From CAZHCA01 sp964530825 (GTDB taxonomy: Bacteria > Bacteroidota > Bacteroidia > Chitinophagales > Saprospiraceae): a stretch of 64,000 nt of DNA. Below the pieces are notes generated by a model. The model was not told where the DNA came from. It made no database searches and saw only the letters and a list, made by a program, of their open reading frames with translations. Location of the stretch: assembly GCA_964530825.1 (NCBI GenBank), contig CAZHCA010000003.1, positions 226,638-290,637 on the forward strand, given 5' to 3'. This document shows positions 1-9,215 of the stretch, one piece after another (position 1 is the first letter of the stretch; every line of letters starts with the position of its first letter). Position numbers and translations under genes: made by a program.

Positions 1-188
1 GCGATCGGGGTACAAGATGGGTTTGGAACATCGGAGGGGGTGGCGCCTTCGTTGGAGAACGCTCCGATACCGGAGCAATAATCATCGAGATTAGTAAGCA
101 GGGTAGCTTGTTCACAGTCGTCATTGATGGGCTGCCCGAACAGCCATCCCGAAAAAAGAATGAAGGCAAGAAGGTAGAAATATCTCAT
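1..188 (-). CDS. Secreted protein, N-terminal fragment (runs off the left edge)
   Basis: Reading leftwards from an ATG at 188, the frame stays open to the window edge (62 codons). It begins with a clear Sec signal peptide: MRYFYLLAFILFSGWLFGQ, with cleavage probably after GQ. The mature part starts PINDDCEQATLL and continues with paired Cys and Gly-Ala-Phe motifs. That opening (NDDC...A..L...YCS..GAF) is common at the mature N terminus of large Bacteroidota proteins exported by the type IX system, so a long T9SS cargo protein is likely, but the C-terminal sorting domain lies outside the window. Function cannot be named. It is divergent from pssA. Confidence 0.7.
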   Translation of the reverse strand, partial: MRYFYLLAFILFSGWLFGQPINDDCEQATLLTNLDDYCSGIGAFSNEGATPSDVPNPSCTPI

Positions 189-304
189 AGTCGTTTATCT
201 ACTTTTGCTGGTATAGAATTAAAAACGCCATGGGAATACCTGTAGTGCAGGTCAAGTCTGCAGGAGGCCGACAATTAGGCGTTTCCGACGAAAGAATTCT
301 ATCT

Positions 305-333
305 TTTGGCCGGGCATCTATTAAATAGATTTG
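305..333 (+). promoter_or_regulatory. Bacteroidota-type promoter of pssA-purS-rsmI
   Basis: A TTTG at 305-308 and TAGATTTG at 326-333 are 17 bp apart. They match the Bacteroidota housekeeping sigma elements (-33 TTTG/TTG and -7 TAnnTTTG). The -7 box ends 24 bp before the pssA ATG. A second exact -7 match (TACTTTTG, 200-207) lies further upstream without a clear -33 box. Confidence 0.6.
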
Positions 334-357
334 CCTAAGTGACTAAGCCGTTGGTTT

Positions 358-1041
358 ATGATAAAAAAACACATTCCCAACAGTATCACCATGATTAATC
401 TCTTTTGCGGGTGCTGTGCGGTGGTCGCCTTACTCCATGGACAGCATGGCATAGGTATAGGGTTGGTGATAGGTGCTGCTTTAGCTGATTTCCTCGACGG
501 GGCGGTAGCACGCTGGCTGCAGGTAGATCATCCGCTGGGCAAAAATCTCGACTCGCTGGCCGATATGGTTTCCTTTGGATTGGTCCCCGGTGTTATTGGT
601 TACCAACTATTAGCTGATGGCCAGCAGGGCATCTACGTACCGGCTCTACCGGCTTTCCTGCTGACTGTTTTTGCCGCATTGCGCTTGGCCAAATTTAATA
701 ATGATTCTCGTCAAAGTACAGACTTTATCGGTCTTCCTACCCCTGCCTGTACGCTTTTTATGGTCGGCCTGTTACTGATCGATCTTGAAGGCCGGCTTCC
801 TTTTGCGGAATGGGTCCTGCACCCACTTGTTGTTTATACCTGCACCGGGCTGTTGTCGTGGCTGTTGGTGGCCGAAATTCCCATGTTCAGCTTGAAAATC
901 GAAAACTGGAAGTGGGAAGGCAACACAATAAGGATTATCTTTGGCGCTATCGCATTGGCGCTCCTTTTTGCGTTAGGGGTATCGGCCTTAGCGATCATCG
1001 TTGTGGTATATATCTTCTTATCGATTATCCAGACAAAGTAA
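358..1041 (+). CDS. pssA: CDP-diacylglycerol--serine O-phosphatidyltransferase
   Basis: A 227-residue integral membrane enzyme that makes phosphatidylserine from CDP-diacylglycerol and L-serine, the first step towards phosphatidylethanolamine. The CDP-alcohol phosphatidyltransferase signature DG-x2-AR-x8-G-x3-D-x3-D is intact: DGAVAR near residues 47-52, Gly near 61 and the two Asp of DSLAD following. Hydrophobic segments flank it, and the C terminus is two or three more membrane helices. The length is normal for the short class of PssA (B. subtilis type). purS starts 5 bp after its stop, so the two are probably co-transcribed, although the pathways are unrelated. Confidence 0.92.
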   Translation: MIKKHIPNSITMINLFCGCCAVVALLHGQHGIGIGLVIGAALADFLDGAVARWLQVDHPLGKNLDSLADMVSFGLVPGVIGYQLLADGQQGIYVPALPAFLLTVFAALRLAKFNNDSRQSTDFIGLPTPACTLFMVGLLLIDLEGRLPFAEWVLHPLVVYTCTGLLSWLLVAEIPMFSLKIENWKWEGNTIRIIFGAIALALLFALGVSALAIIVVVYIFLSIIQTK

Positions 1042-1046
1042 GCCCA

Positions 1047-1310
1047 ATGAAATTCGTTGCTGAAATAGACGTCATGCCCCACAAACAGCTCCTTGACCCT
1101 CAAGGAAAAACCGTTGCCAATAATCTTCCTAACCTGCAAATTCATGGCGTGCAAGATGTACGGATCGGCAAACATATCCGCATGCTGCTGGAAGCCGACA
1201 ATGAGGTAGCCGCCCGGTCGACCGTTGAAACCGCCTGCCAAAAGCTGCTGGCCAACCTTATTATGGAAACCTACACTTTTACTTTACATCCGGCCGACGA
1301 GGAGGAATAA
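1047..1310 (+). CDS. purS: Phosphoribosylformylglycinamidine synthase subunit PurS
   Basis: An 87-residue protein starting MKFVAEIDVMPHKQLLDPQG, the PurS pattern: a small alpha/beta protein that docks PurL to the glutaminase PurQ for step 4 of purine synthesis. The LLDPQGKTV and HGVQDVRIGK motifs are typical. The frame is open further upstream inside pssA, but ATG 1047 gives the family length. purL and purQ are not in this window. It sits between pssA and rsmI with gaps of 5 and 23 bp, so it is probably read from the pssA promoter. Confidence 0.85.
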   Translation: MKFVAEIDVMPHKQLLDPQGKTVANNLPNLQIHGVQDVRIGKHIRMLLEADNEVAARSTVETACQKLLANLIMETYTFTLHPADEEE

Positions 1311-1333
1311 GCCAATTTAAATCATCGCAGAAT

Positions 1334-2005
1334 ATGCTTTATTTGGTTGCTACGCCTATCGGTAACCTGGAAGATATCACCCTGCGGGCGTTGCGCATCC
1401 TGGGCGAAGCAGACCTCATTCTGGCTGAAGATACTCGCATTTCCCGACGGCTGCTCGATCATTATGAAATTAATACCCCGCTCCGGGCCTACCACGCACA
1501 CAACGAACACGGCATCGTGGCGAGCCTGGTGGAGCAACTCGCTGCAGGAACCACTATGGCACTGGTGACCGATGCCGGCACGCCGGGTATATCCGATCCA
1601 GGCTTCCTTCTGGTGCGCGCCTGCGTTCATGCTCGTATTGAAATTGTAGCGCTACCTGGACCTACAGCACTAATCGCCGCTTTGACAACCAGCGGCATCC
1701 CCTGCGACCAATTTTATTTCGAAGGTTTTTTACCCCATAAAAAAGGACGGCAAACGCGCCTTAAGTACTTAGCTACTCTACCCCATACCTTTGCCATTTT
1801 TGAATCGCCTTACCGGTTGGTCAAATGTTTAGAGCAGCTCGCCGAACATTGTGGACCGGATCGACCAGCTTGCGTCTGTCGCGAGCTTACCAAAGTACAC
1901 GAAGAAAAACAAAGAGGAACCCTGGCGGAACTTACCCGCTTTTACCAAAATGAGGGCAAAGCCAAAGGCGAAATCGTAGTTATCGTAGCGGGCGCGCGCA
2001 GTTAA
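1334..2005 (+). CDS. rsmI: 16S rRNA (cytidine(1402)-2'-O)-methyltransferase RsmI
   Basis: A 223-residue SAM-dependent methyltransferase of the tetrapyrrole methylase fold. The N terminus LYLVATPIGNLEDITLRAL and the following LILAEDTRISRRLL are the RsmI signature. VTDAGTPGISDPG and ALPGPTALIAAL (the SAM-pocket glycine loops) follow at about residues 78-115. It lacks the extra C-terminal domain of the E. coli protein (286 residues), as many Bacteroidota homologues do. It is the last gene of the pssA-purS-rsmI cluster, and its stop is one base away from the stop of the convergent T9SS gene. Confidence 0.92.
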   Translation: MLYLVATPIGNLEDITLRALRILGEADLILAEDTRISRRLLDHYEINTPLRAYHAHNEHGIVASLVEQLAAGTTMALVTDAGTPGISDPGFLLVRACVHARIEIVALPGPTALIAALTTSGIPCDQFYFEGFLPHKKGRQTRLKYLATLPHTFAIFESPYRLVKCLEQLAEHCGPDRPACVCRELTKVHEEKQRGTLAELTRFYQNEGKAKGEIVVIVAGARS

Positions 2006-2006
2006 A

Positions 2007-3410
2007 TTATTTCACCACAATCCGGCGGCGTTGCACGCCCGAATCGTTCACCAATTGCAAGATGTACACACCAGGGCCGAAAGGCGATAGATTGACTTGG
2101 GTCTGCGTGCCATTTACACCGCCCAATTGGATTTCCCGACCGTTCAAATCGAAGATGGTAAGCTGGCCTCGCGTCGGTTCGTCAAAAGCAATCCATACCA
2201 TTTCATCCGTGGCGGGGTTGGGAAATACCCGCATATTAAGTTTAAGCCTTTCCTGACTAGTGGTCGTTATCGTGCCCCGGCTGATGGTAATTTCGCAACT
2301 GTCGTTCATGATTCTCACCGGAACCTCTACTCCTGCAGAGTCGACGGCATAAGCATCACCAATATTTAGGCATAGCTTACGCTCTTCTTCCCGGAAAAAG
2401 ATGATGTCTGCGGTAACAACGATAATTGCCGTCCCGACTCTTCCAGCGCCATCAATTCCCGTTTTTGATTTTCTGGCAATACCGACATCAAAGCGGCCGA
2501 CACCAAAATCCGAGAGGTCCTTTTCAATCAGCAGCAGGCTATCAACCGGCCCGAAAAGGCTCGTATCGACTTGAAAATCAACCGGTATCGGCAGTTTCAT
2601 TTCATTGGGATAAGTGAGGGAAAAAGCTACCCCTTCTAAATTATCTACGGGCTGGTCAACGGCGCCCAGGTAAATATCCGCTTCGATGGTGACCAGTTCT
2701 TCGGGGTCATCCAGAACAATCTGGTCTTTCCGGAACCGGATATAAAGCGGAACAGCTTGAGGATCTTCTCTGCGTTCTTGAATTGGAGCAGGCGAATAAT
2801 TTTGCAGAATAGCGTGCAAATCTGCTTCGTTGATATGCCCGTTACCATCGCAGTCCAGGTGTTTGAAGTTGACGCCATTTATCGATTGAGCCCAATCAAT
2901 ACCGAGGTTAGGCACCCAGGCTATGGGATTATCAAAAGGGAAAAATGGACGGGGGATTCCCACTTCGTTGTACCCCAGGCCAATGTTGAGCACATCAATA
3001 TGGTTGGCCAGCCTGTCACCATTTGCATCGCCGGGCCATACACAATCAGTGAGCATACATTGTTCTTCGGGAGAACCGCGATAAACCAATTTGCACGTCT
3101 GGCTGTAACAGCTATCGCGCTGCCATATTTCTAAACAGACTTCCGTTGTATCCGAGGAAAACTCTACCAAAATGGTATGCTCATACTGGCCCACGATAAC
3201 TCCATCTCCGAAGTCCCAGTTGGCCTGAGCATAACCAGGAGAAGCATTGAAAAAATAGGCCGTCTGTTGGTCCACAAAGTTGAACAAGAACTCCGCTTTG
3301 CACGTAGAATCACTCTGAGCGCGTAGTCCGAATCCAAAAAAGAGGAGGAAGATCACCGCCTGCAGGGTACTGAGCAATCTGAAGTTGGGTGTAGTTTTGT
3401 CCATGAGCAT
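2007..3410 (-). CDS. T9SS cargo protein with PKD-like and dockerin-like domains
   Basis: A 467-residue secreted protein. A signal peptide (about residues 10-31, ending FGLRAQ) precedes a PKD-like fold containing NWDFGDG. Two Ca-binding dockerin-like loops follow: PGDANGDRLANHIDVL near 128 and DCDGNGHINEADLHAIL near 190. A cohesin/beta-sandwich-like region comes next, then a type A sorting domain beginning with the PNPATDEM motif and ending GVYILQLVNDSGVQRRRIVVK-like. Export by the type IX system to the surface or medium is expected. The binding target is unknown. The start may be the Met at residue 3. It is monocistronic, convergent with rsmI. Confidence 0.8.
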   Translation of the reverse strand: MLMDKTTPNFRLLSTLQAVIFLLFFGFGLRAQSDSTCKAEFLFNFVDQQTAYFFNASPGYAQANWDFGDGVIVGQYEHTILVEFSSDTTEVCLEIWQRDSCYSQTCKLVYRGSPEEQCMLTDCVWPGDANGDRLANHIDVLNIGLGYNEVGIPRPFFPFDNPIAWVPNLGIDWAQSINGVNFKHLDCDGNGHINEADLHAILQNYSPAPIQERREDPQAVPLYIRFRKDQIVLDDPEELVTIEADIYLGAVDQPVDNLEGVAFSLTYPNEMKLPIPVDFQVDTSLFGPVDSLLLIEKDLSDFGVGRFDVGIARKSKTGIDGAGRVGTAIIVVTADIIFFREEERKLCLNIGDAYAVDSAGVEVPVRIMNDSCEITISRGTITTTSQERLKLNMRVFPNPATDEMVWIAFDEPTRGQLTIFDLNGREIQLGGVNGTQTQVNLSPFGPGVYILQLVNDSGVQRRRIVVK

Positions 3411-3558
3411 AAGCGTTTTGGTTAGTTGGCAGTCGAAATTTGGACTTTTTACGCATCGAATAAAAGTACAAATGTCGTATTTTGTCCTTATTCCTCCAGT
3501 AACACAGAATACATAACCTCCTAATTATCAGATTTAAGTTAAGGATATACCATTAATA

Positions 3559-5010
3559 ATGTCAATAGAAAAAACAAAGGCCTTTCAGCTTTTTCAATGT
3601 CTAGAAACGGATCAAATGGAACGGTTTGAGCGCTTTCTCTGCTCCCCCTACTGGGGCGATTTGAAAGAAGAGCGCCAATTGTTTTTGGTCTTCAGGAAAA
3701 CCGGTCAAGCAAATGTAAAACGTCTAGACAAAGCGGATGTTTGGCGGGATCTATATGGAAAAGAAATCTACGAAGACCTGCGATTACGCCGCTTATTTTC
3801 TTCTTTGTTACAGCAAATGTTCGATTTTTTGGCATGGGAAACTCATCGTGACGAGACGCTCGACGTCCCGCTGGATGCAGCCGATTTTCTACTAAACCAT
3901 GACCTGGATAAGCATTTCAACGGGCTAGCACGCAAAACCCTGCGTGCACTGGGCCAGTTATCGCACAGAGATTATGCATTCCACAACCAGAGCCTACGGT
4001 TAAGGGAAAAAGAACATTCTCACCAGGCTACCCAGAGCAAGAAGTCGTACAATCTCACCTATTTGTCGCAAGCCAGCTATCACCTGGATGTGGCTTATCT
4101 GTTAAAAAAACTACGGCACTGGTCAGAAGCGATCAATTATCAGCGCTTATTTGCATTAGAAACAGACATTAACATTCCGCCGGGTTTATTGGAATGGACG
4201 GAGCAATACGTCGATCAGGAACCGGTGGTAAAGGGATTTTACCTAGTCATAAAACTCCTGAAGAATCCGGAACAAGGAGAGAATTTTCACCATCTAAAAA
4301 CACTACTTGGAGAGCAGCGAAACGCTTTTTCGAAGGACACCCTAAAATCCTTATACCTGTATTTGATTAACTATGCCATCATCAACAAAATTAACGCCGG
4401 ACAGACGGAGTATTATCGTGAACTATTCGACATTTATCAGATATTACTGAGTACTGGCCTTCTATTCCGAGCCGATTCTTTACCCCCCCAGGAGTACAAA
4501 AACATCATTTCCCTGGCACTCAACATAGGAGAATTTACCTGGCTTGAGCGTTTCATCAATGAGTATACCCAATATTTACCGGAAGAAAACCTGGAAAACG
4601 CCCGTGCCTATAATCTTGCCAAAGTATTTTTTCACCGGCAACAGTACCATCGGGTGATCGAACAGCTACGCAGCGTTGCTTACGATAGCCATGTGTATGC
4701 GCTAGGCTCCAAGTTACTCTTGCTGATGACCTACTATGAGCTACAGGAATTTCTGGCGCTCGACTCCCTGGCCGATAGCTTCCGCATCTATTTACAACGC
4801 AACCGGATCATCTCCAAGAATACGAAGCGGCAGTACTTAAACCTGATTCGCTTTCTGAAAAAACTATCCAACTTACCGCCCCAGGACCAAAATGCCGTCC
4901 GCAAACTACAGACGGAAGTAGAGCAATGCAGCGAGCTTGCCGGTAAAAATTGGCTGCTTGGTAAAATATGTGACCTGACGGGCCGAGTATCTATCAGAAA
5001 GGATAGGTAA
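3559..5010 (+). CDS. Uncharacterised helix-rich protein, 483 residues
   Basis: I do not recognise this family. No signal peptide or membrane helix is visible, so it is probably cytoplasmic. The sequence is rich in Leu, Arg, Tyr and Glu with regular helical spacing throughout and few glycines, resembling a TPR-like or other alpha-solenoid scaffold. An N-terminal block (about residues 1-95) contains FLCSPYWGDLKEE and a basic LRLRRLFSSLLQQMFDFL. No enzymatic motif was found. It stands alone, divergent from the T9SS gene and convergent with lpdA, with a G/C-rich hairpin after its stop. Confidence 0.75.
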   Translation: MSIEKTKAFQLFQCLETDQMERFERFLCSPYWGDLKEERQLFLVFRKTGQANVKRLDKADVWRDLYGKEIYEDLRLRRLFSSLLQQMFDFLAWETHRDETLDVPLDAADFLLNHDLDKHFNGLARKTLRALGQLSHRDYAFHNQSLRLREKEHSHQATQSKKSYNLTYLSQASYHLDVAYLLKKLRHWSEAINYQRLFALETDINIPPGLLEWTEQYVDQEPVVKGFYLVIKLLKNPEQGENFHHLKTLLGEQRNAFSKDTLKSLYLYLINYAIINKINAGQTEYYRELFDIYQILLSTGLLFRADSLPPQEYKNIISLALNIGEFTWLERFINEYTQYLPEENLENARAYNLAKVFFHRQQYHRVIEQLRSVAYDSHVYALGSKLLLLMTYYELQEFLALDSLADSFRIYLQRNRIISKNTKRQYLNLIRFLKKLSNLPPQDQNAVRKLQTEVEQCSELAGKNWLLGKICDLTGRVSIRKDR

Positions 5011-5027
5011 GGGAAGAAACTGGCAAG

Positions 5028-5074
5028 CCCCCTCGTCAAAGACGCCCGTTTCGGCATTTTCGGACGCAAGGGGG
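5028..5074. terminator. G/C-rich hairpin between convergent genes
   Basis: Complementary arms CCCCCT (5028-5033) and AGGGGG (5069-5074) enclose smaller internal inverted repeats (CGTC...GACG and GCCCG...CGGAC). It lies between the stops of the 483-residue gene and lpdA, which converge here. No long T-tract follows on either strand, so a bidirectional terminator is plausible but not certain. Confidence 0.35.
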
Positions 5075-5099
5075 ATTAACCATGGTCGACAATTATTCA

Positions 5100-6503
5100 T
5101 TAAATGTGGATCGGCCGGGCTTCAGTGGCAGCCAGGGCAGCTTCTTTCATAGCTTCCGTGTAGGTCGGGTGCGCATGGCTCATTCGTGCGGCATCTTCAG
5201 CCGAGGCACGGAACTCCATCAACGCTACCGCTTCGGCGATAATATCAGCGGTCCGTGGACCCACCATATGTACGCCTAAGATTTCATCAGTCTCTTGATG
5301 CGAGAGCACCTTAATCATGCCCTCAGTATCGGTACTGGCACGGGCGCGGCCCAGCGCCTTAAACGGAAACTTACCGGATTTATAAGGGGTACCGGCTTCT
5401 TTGAGTTGCTCTTCCGTTTGTCCGACCCCGGCTACCTCCGGCCAGGTGTATACCACATTGGGAATCAGGTTATAGTCGATTTCCGGGCGCTGTCCGGCAA
5501 TGTATTCGGTTACAAAAATACCTTCTTCTTCCGCTTTATGGGCGAGCATGGCTCCACGGATCACATCACCAATGGCGTAGACCCCCTCGACATTGGTCTC
5601 CAAGTGCTCATTGACAATTACCCGGCCCTTCTCATCCTGCTCCACACCGATATTTTCCAAACCTAAGCCTTTGGTGTAAGGCACGCGACCAATGGATACC
5701 AGGCAATAGTCGGCCTTCAATTGGAACGAATCATCCGATTCGCGCTTCTGCACGTCGACCGTCACGCTTTTGGCGGTTGCCTTGACGCCGGTAACCTGGT
5801 GCTTAAGGTGAAACGTAACGCCCAACTTCTTCATAGCGCGCATGAGCTCTTTACTGCAATCGCCATCCATGATGGGGATGATGCGATCCATAAATTCCAC
5901 CACTTCCACTTCGGTTCCCAGCCTTGCGTAGACCGAGCCCAACTCCAGGCCAATAACACCGCCGCCGATAATGACCATCCGCTTCGGTACTTCGGTTATT
6001 TCCAGGGCTTCGGTTGAAGTGATGACCCGTTTGCCGTCATAGTTAAACATCTCGGGAGTATTAGGCTTTGAGCCGGTGGCAATGATTACCTTTTCGGTCT
6101 CTACCTCTTCTGTGCTACCGTCGTCTCTTGTAACCTTGATTTTATTATTGGTAACAAAAGTCCCAAGGCCGTAGAATACGTCGATCTTGTTCTTCTTCAT
6201 TAGGAATTCTACCCCTTTCACCGTTTGATCTACCACTTCCTGCTTACGCTTGATCATTTGGGGCATATTGACTTTCAGGTCTTTGAGATCAATACCGTGA
6301 TCCTTGAATTTTTCTTTGGCAGCGTGGTAATGCTCCGAGGAGTCGAGCAAGGCTTTGGAAGGGATGCAGCCTACGTTGAGACAAGTCCCGCCCAGTGCAG
6401 CATTGCGTTCGATTATGGCTGTTTTCATGCCGAGCTGAGCCGCCCGGATTGCCGCTACGTAACCGCCCGGACCAGAACCGATAACCGTGAGGTCGTATTT
6501 CAT
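5100..6503 (-). CDS. lpdA: Dihydrolipoyl dehydrogenase (E3)
   Basis: A 467-residue FAD flavoprotein that reoxidises dihydrolipoamide with NAD in the pyruvate, 2-oxoglutarate or branched-chain dehydrogenase complexes, or the glycine cleavage system. The N-terminal FAD-binding GSGPGG (residues 9-14) and redox-active disulfide Cys41/Cys46 in GGTCLNVGCIPSK are intact. The NAD-binding GGGVIGLELG lies near 180, the AIGD FAD motif near 313, and the C-terminal HAHPTYTEA supplies the catalytic His-Glu pair near 446. It has no neighbouring E1/E2 genes here, so the partner complex is not indicated. Confidence 0.95.
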   Translation of the reverse strand: MKYDLTVIGSGPGGYVAAIRAAQLGMKTAIIERNAALGGTCLNVGCIPSKALLDSSEHYHAAKEKFKDHGIDLKDLKVNMPQMIKRKQEVVDQTVKGVEFLMKKNKIDVFYGLGTFVTNNKIKVTRDDGSTEEVETEKVIIATGSKPNTPEMFNYDGKRVITSTEALEITEVPKRMVIIGGGVIGLELGSVYARLGTEVEVVEFMDRIIPIMDGDCSKELMRAMKKLGVTFHLKHQVTGVKATAKSVTVDVQKRESDDSFQLKADYCLVSIGRVPYTKGLGLENIGVEQDEKGRVIVNEHLETNVEGVYAIGDVIRGAMLAHKAEEEGIFVTEYIAGQRPEIDYNLIPNVVYTWPEVAGVGQTEEQLKEAGTPYKSGKFPFKALGRARASTDTEGMIKVLSHQETDEILGVHMVGPRTADIIAEAVALMEFRASAEDAARMSHAHPTYTEAMKEAALAATEARPIHI

Positions 6504-6675
6504 GTTTGACTTCTTTTTACACGTTAATGTTTGGTCTGTTTACCTCGTCCATGAAGGTAAATCAAAATCTGAAAACACTGGCCTCTCGCAGGCAAATGTG
6601 ATGTAAAAATAACACCCTGACACAACAGAAAGATGAGCGAACTGGCGCGGCGATTGAACAGGTTTTTCGAACCCG

Positions 6676-7977
6676 CTATTGGCTATCCCCAGGTGGTTTA
6701 TTTTTCGGGTTACGCTTTTTTCGTCCCTTGTTCGAATGACGTTTTTTATTTTTGGCATTGTTGTCGCCAGACGGTTTTGTTTGCGAACGCGGGTGACTAC
6801 CTGAGTGGCCATCGCCGGATTTGGGGTTCCCCCCTCGACGCGAGCCCCGTCCACGCCGCTTTTTCTTGCGCTTTTTGCGCTCCTCCATCGGAAGCTCGAT
6901 CTCCCCGGTTACGTCGGCAAAGTCGATTTCCTCGTCGGCTTCGATCATAACGGAAGCCTCGCGCCCCATTAAATCTTCCGGTTTTTCCCCTTGCTGGTTC
7001 AGGTTTCGGATCTCCTTGACCCGGTCCAGATCCAGCGCATAAATTTTGCCGCGCTTATTACCTCCTTGGTAGGCATAGTAGACAATGCGTTGAAAGATAT
7101 CCGTCTTGATCATAGCGGCTATCCCAACTTTAGTCTCCAGCTTTTCGGCATCGTCGGGGAATTCTTCTAAAGCCTCAAGATAGGTATCGAGCTCGTAGTT
7201 GAGGCAGCATTTCAGGCGCCCGCATTGTCCCGACAATTTGGCTTGGTTAATGGCCAGATTTTGGTAGCGAGCGGCAGCGGTGGTGACAGACTTGAAGTCG
7301 GTCAGCCACGTAGAGCAGCAAAGCTCACGGCCGCAGGAGCCGATGCCACCGATTCGGGCCGACTCTTGGCGGGCGCCAATTTGACGCATCTCGATTTTCA
7401 CGCGAAACTCGCGGGCGTAGTGCCGAATGAGCTCTCGGAAATCGACCCGCCCGTCAGCTGTATAGTAAAAGGTAGCTTTGCGTTTATCTCCCTGATACTC
7501 TACGTCGCCAAGTTTCATTTCCAGTCCTAAGGTACGGGCGATGGCGCGCGCTCGGACCATGGTTGGCACTTCGGCATTACGCGCCTCCTGTAAGCGTTCA
7601 AGATCGCGCTCGTTAGCACGGCGGATTACCTGGTGCAGCACCTGCTCCTCCTCAACCCGCTTCTTTTTCATTTGCAAGCGTACCAACTCTCCGGAGAGCG
7701 ACACCTTACCTACATCGCACCCATTACCTGTTTCAACGACGACCATATCACCGGTTACTATGCGCGTATGTTCTTGCAGCCGGTAAAAGTTTTTGCGGGC
7801 ACCGTTTTTGAAACTCACTTCCACAATGTCTACCGGGTCGATATCAACGACCTCCATTTGGCTCAGCCAATCAAAAGTGTTCAGGCGGTTACAGCCTCCA
7901 GTAGCACAGCTACCGTTACTTTTGCATCCTTTTGGGTTATCTCCTGTATTGCAGGTTGTACATCCAGCACATCCCAT
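6676..7977 (-). CDS. ricT: PSP1-domain protein RicT (YaaT-like)
   Basis: A 433-residue cytoplasmic protein. The PSP1 domain (about 45-340) carries the family Cys motifs SCGRELCCSTW and QCGRLKCCLNYE. In B. subtilis, RicT works with RicA and RicF in an Fe-S complex affecting RNase Y and development. An N-terminal extension has six further Cys (3, 6, 9, 18, 24, 29), which could bind another metal cluster. The last 75 residues are a very basic, low-complexity Lys/Arg/Gly/Ser tail, suggesting nucleic-acid binding. It follows holB by 46 bp on the same strand, the order also found in Bacillus. No ricA or ricF is seen. Confidence 0.85.
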   Translation of the reverse strand: MGCAGCTTCNTGDNPKGCKSNGSCATGGCNRLNTFDWLSQMEVVDIDPVDIVEVSFKNGARKNFYRLQEHTRIVTGDMVVVETGNGCDVGKVSLSGELVRLQMKKKRVEEEQVLHQVIRRANERDLERLQEARNAEVPTMVRARAIARTLGLEMKLGDVEYQGDKRKATFYYTADGRVDFRELIRHYAREFRVKIEMRQIGARQESARIGGIGSCGRELCCSTWLTDFKSVTTAAARYQNLAINQAKLSGQCGRLKCCLNYELDTYLEALEEFPDDAEKLETKVGIAAMIKTDIFQRIVYYAYQGGNKRGKIYALDLDRVKEIRNLNQQGEKPEDLMGREASVMIEADEEIDFADVTGEIELPMEERKKRKKKRRGRGSRRGGNPKSGDGHSGSHPRSQTKPSGDNNAKNKKRHSNKGRKKRNPKNKPPGDSQ

Positions 7978-8023
7978 AGTTATTGTATTTTAAGCCTGGG
8001 CATTGGGTCAGCCCGGCAATCAT

Positions 8024-9166
8024 TTATAAATAGACACCTGCGCTCACCATTCGCTGGGGCGCCTGGCGTTTGAAAATTGCATGCATACGAATGCCGGCTG
8101 CCAGAAATAAAATTTTGGGGTTGGCATTGCGCTCAACACCCAACAGGCAGTCGGAGAAGAGATCGACCAGGTGTTCAACCTGATCCATTTCGAGTATCGT
8201 TTGCAGATTCTGCGCCGTCTTGCGTTCCTGCTCGGCCAACCTTAAATCATCCTGCCCCGTCACCTTCAGGCGCGCAAACTCCCGCAAAAAATGCAATCCG
8301 TAACGGAGAAAGTGCTTTTGGGCTTCTCGTCCCTGGGCGGCAAACTGCTCCCCCCATTTTACCAGCTCTACCCCATTGCCGCGGTAGGCACGGCGTAACC
8401 AGTCAAGCAGGAGGGCTGCCTGGTCGTTTTCTACACTTTCGACAAGTCGAAGGGCGGTATCGAAATTCCCATCAGCCAGGTAAGCCAGTGCTTCGGCACG
8501 TTCTCCCAGTTCGGGATGGCGTTGTACCAATCCGGAGCGTATCGCTTCATCGGAAAAGGCAGGTACCTTAACGAACTGGCAGCGGGAGCGCACCGTATTG
8601 AGCATGCGCTCGGGATCTTCTGCCACAAAGACAAAATGGGTGTTGGGCGGCGGCTCTTCGATCAATTTCAGTAGCCGGTTACCCTCGTTGCCCAAATATT
8701 CGGGTAACCACATAATCAGCAGCCGGTTGGCATTTTCAAAGGTTTTCAGGCTCAGCTTACGGACGATACTGACGCACTCTTCTTTATTAATATTCCCCTG
8801 TTGGTTTTCTGCTCCGATGCGTTGCAACCAATCATTAATTCCCAGAAAGGGGTTTTCTGCAAGAGCAGTTCGCCATTGGGGCAGGAAATGGTCGCTCAGG
8901 GCATTGGTCCCTATGGTAGGGAAAGAAAAATGTAGATCAGGATGTACCCACCTTGCAGCCTTGCGACATTGGTTGCAGTGGCCGCATGCGTCTCCGCTGG
9001 TGCGGTTTTCGCATAACATATATTGCGCCAGGGCTAGGGCCAAGATAAGCTTACCACACCCTCTGGGTCCCACCAAAAGTAAGGCATGAGGTAACCGATT
9101 ATAATCTACCATCGTGCGCAGGGTGTGTGCGACGGTTGCTTGACCGATGACATCCTTGAACTGCAT
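8024..9166 (-). CDS. holB: DNA polymerase III subunit delta' (clamp loader)
   Basis: A 380-residue AAA+ ATPase-fold protein of the clamp loader that loads the DnaN ring. It starts MQFKDVIGQ, the usual delta'/gamma opening. The Walker A loop is GPRGCGKL (about residues 33-40), followed by a Cys-x8-Cys-x2-Cys-x2-Cys zinc module near 52-67 and the sensor-1/arginine-finger region TVRSRCQFVKVP near 192. ricT follows, and a glutathione peroxidase gene lies 49 bp upstream on the same strand. Its substrate, DnaN, is encoded about 20 kb away in this window. Confidence 0.88.
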   Translation of the reverse strand: MQFKDVIGQATVAHTLRTMVDYNRLPHALLLVGPRGCGKLILALALAQYMLCENRTSGDACGHCNQCRKAARWVHPDLHFSFPTIGTNALSDHFLPQWRTALAENPFLGINDWLQRIGAENQQGNINKEECVSIVRKLSLKTFENANRLLIMWLPEYLGNEGNRLLKLIEEPPPNTHFVFVAEDPERMLNTVRSRCQFVKVPAFSDEAIRSGLVQRHPELGERAEALAYLADGNFDTALRLVESVENDQAALLLDWLRRAYRGNGVELVKWGEQFAAQGREAQKHFLRYGLHFLREFARLKVTGQDDLRLAEQERKTAQNLQTILEMDQVEHLVDLFSDCLLGVERNANPKILFLAAGIRMHAIFKRQAPQRMVSAGVYL

Positions 9167-9215
9167 AAGCTGCTGTTTTTTCGCTAACTAAAAAAGCGAC
9201 TGCAGCTATTCACTG

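Noticed and set aside
5721..6017. Open frames opposite lpdA (and similar frames opposite other genes)
   Set aside because: They are shadows of strongly conserved coding sequence on the other strand and carry no motif of their own.
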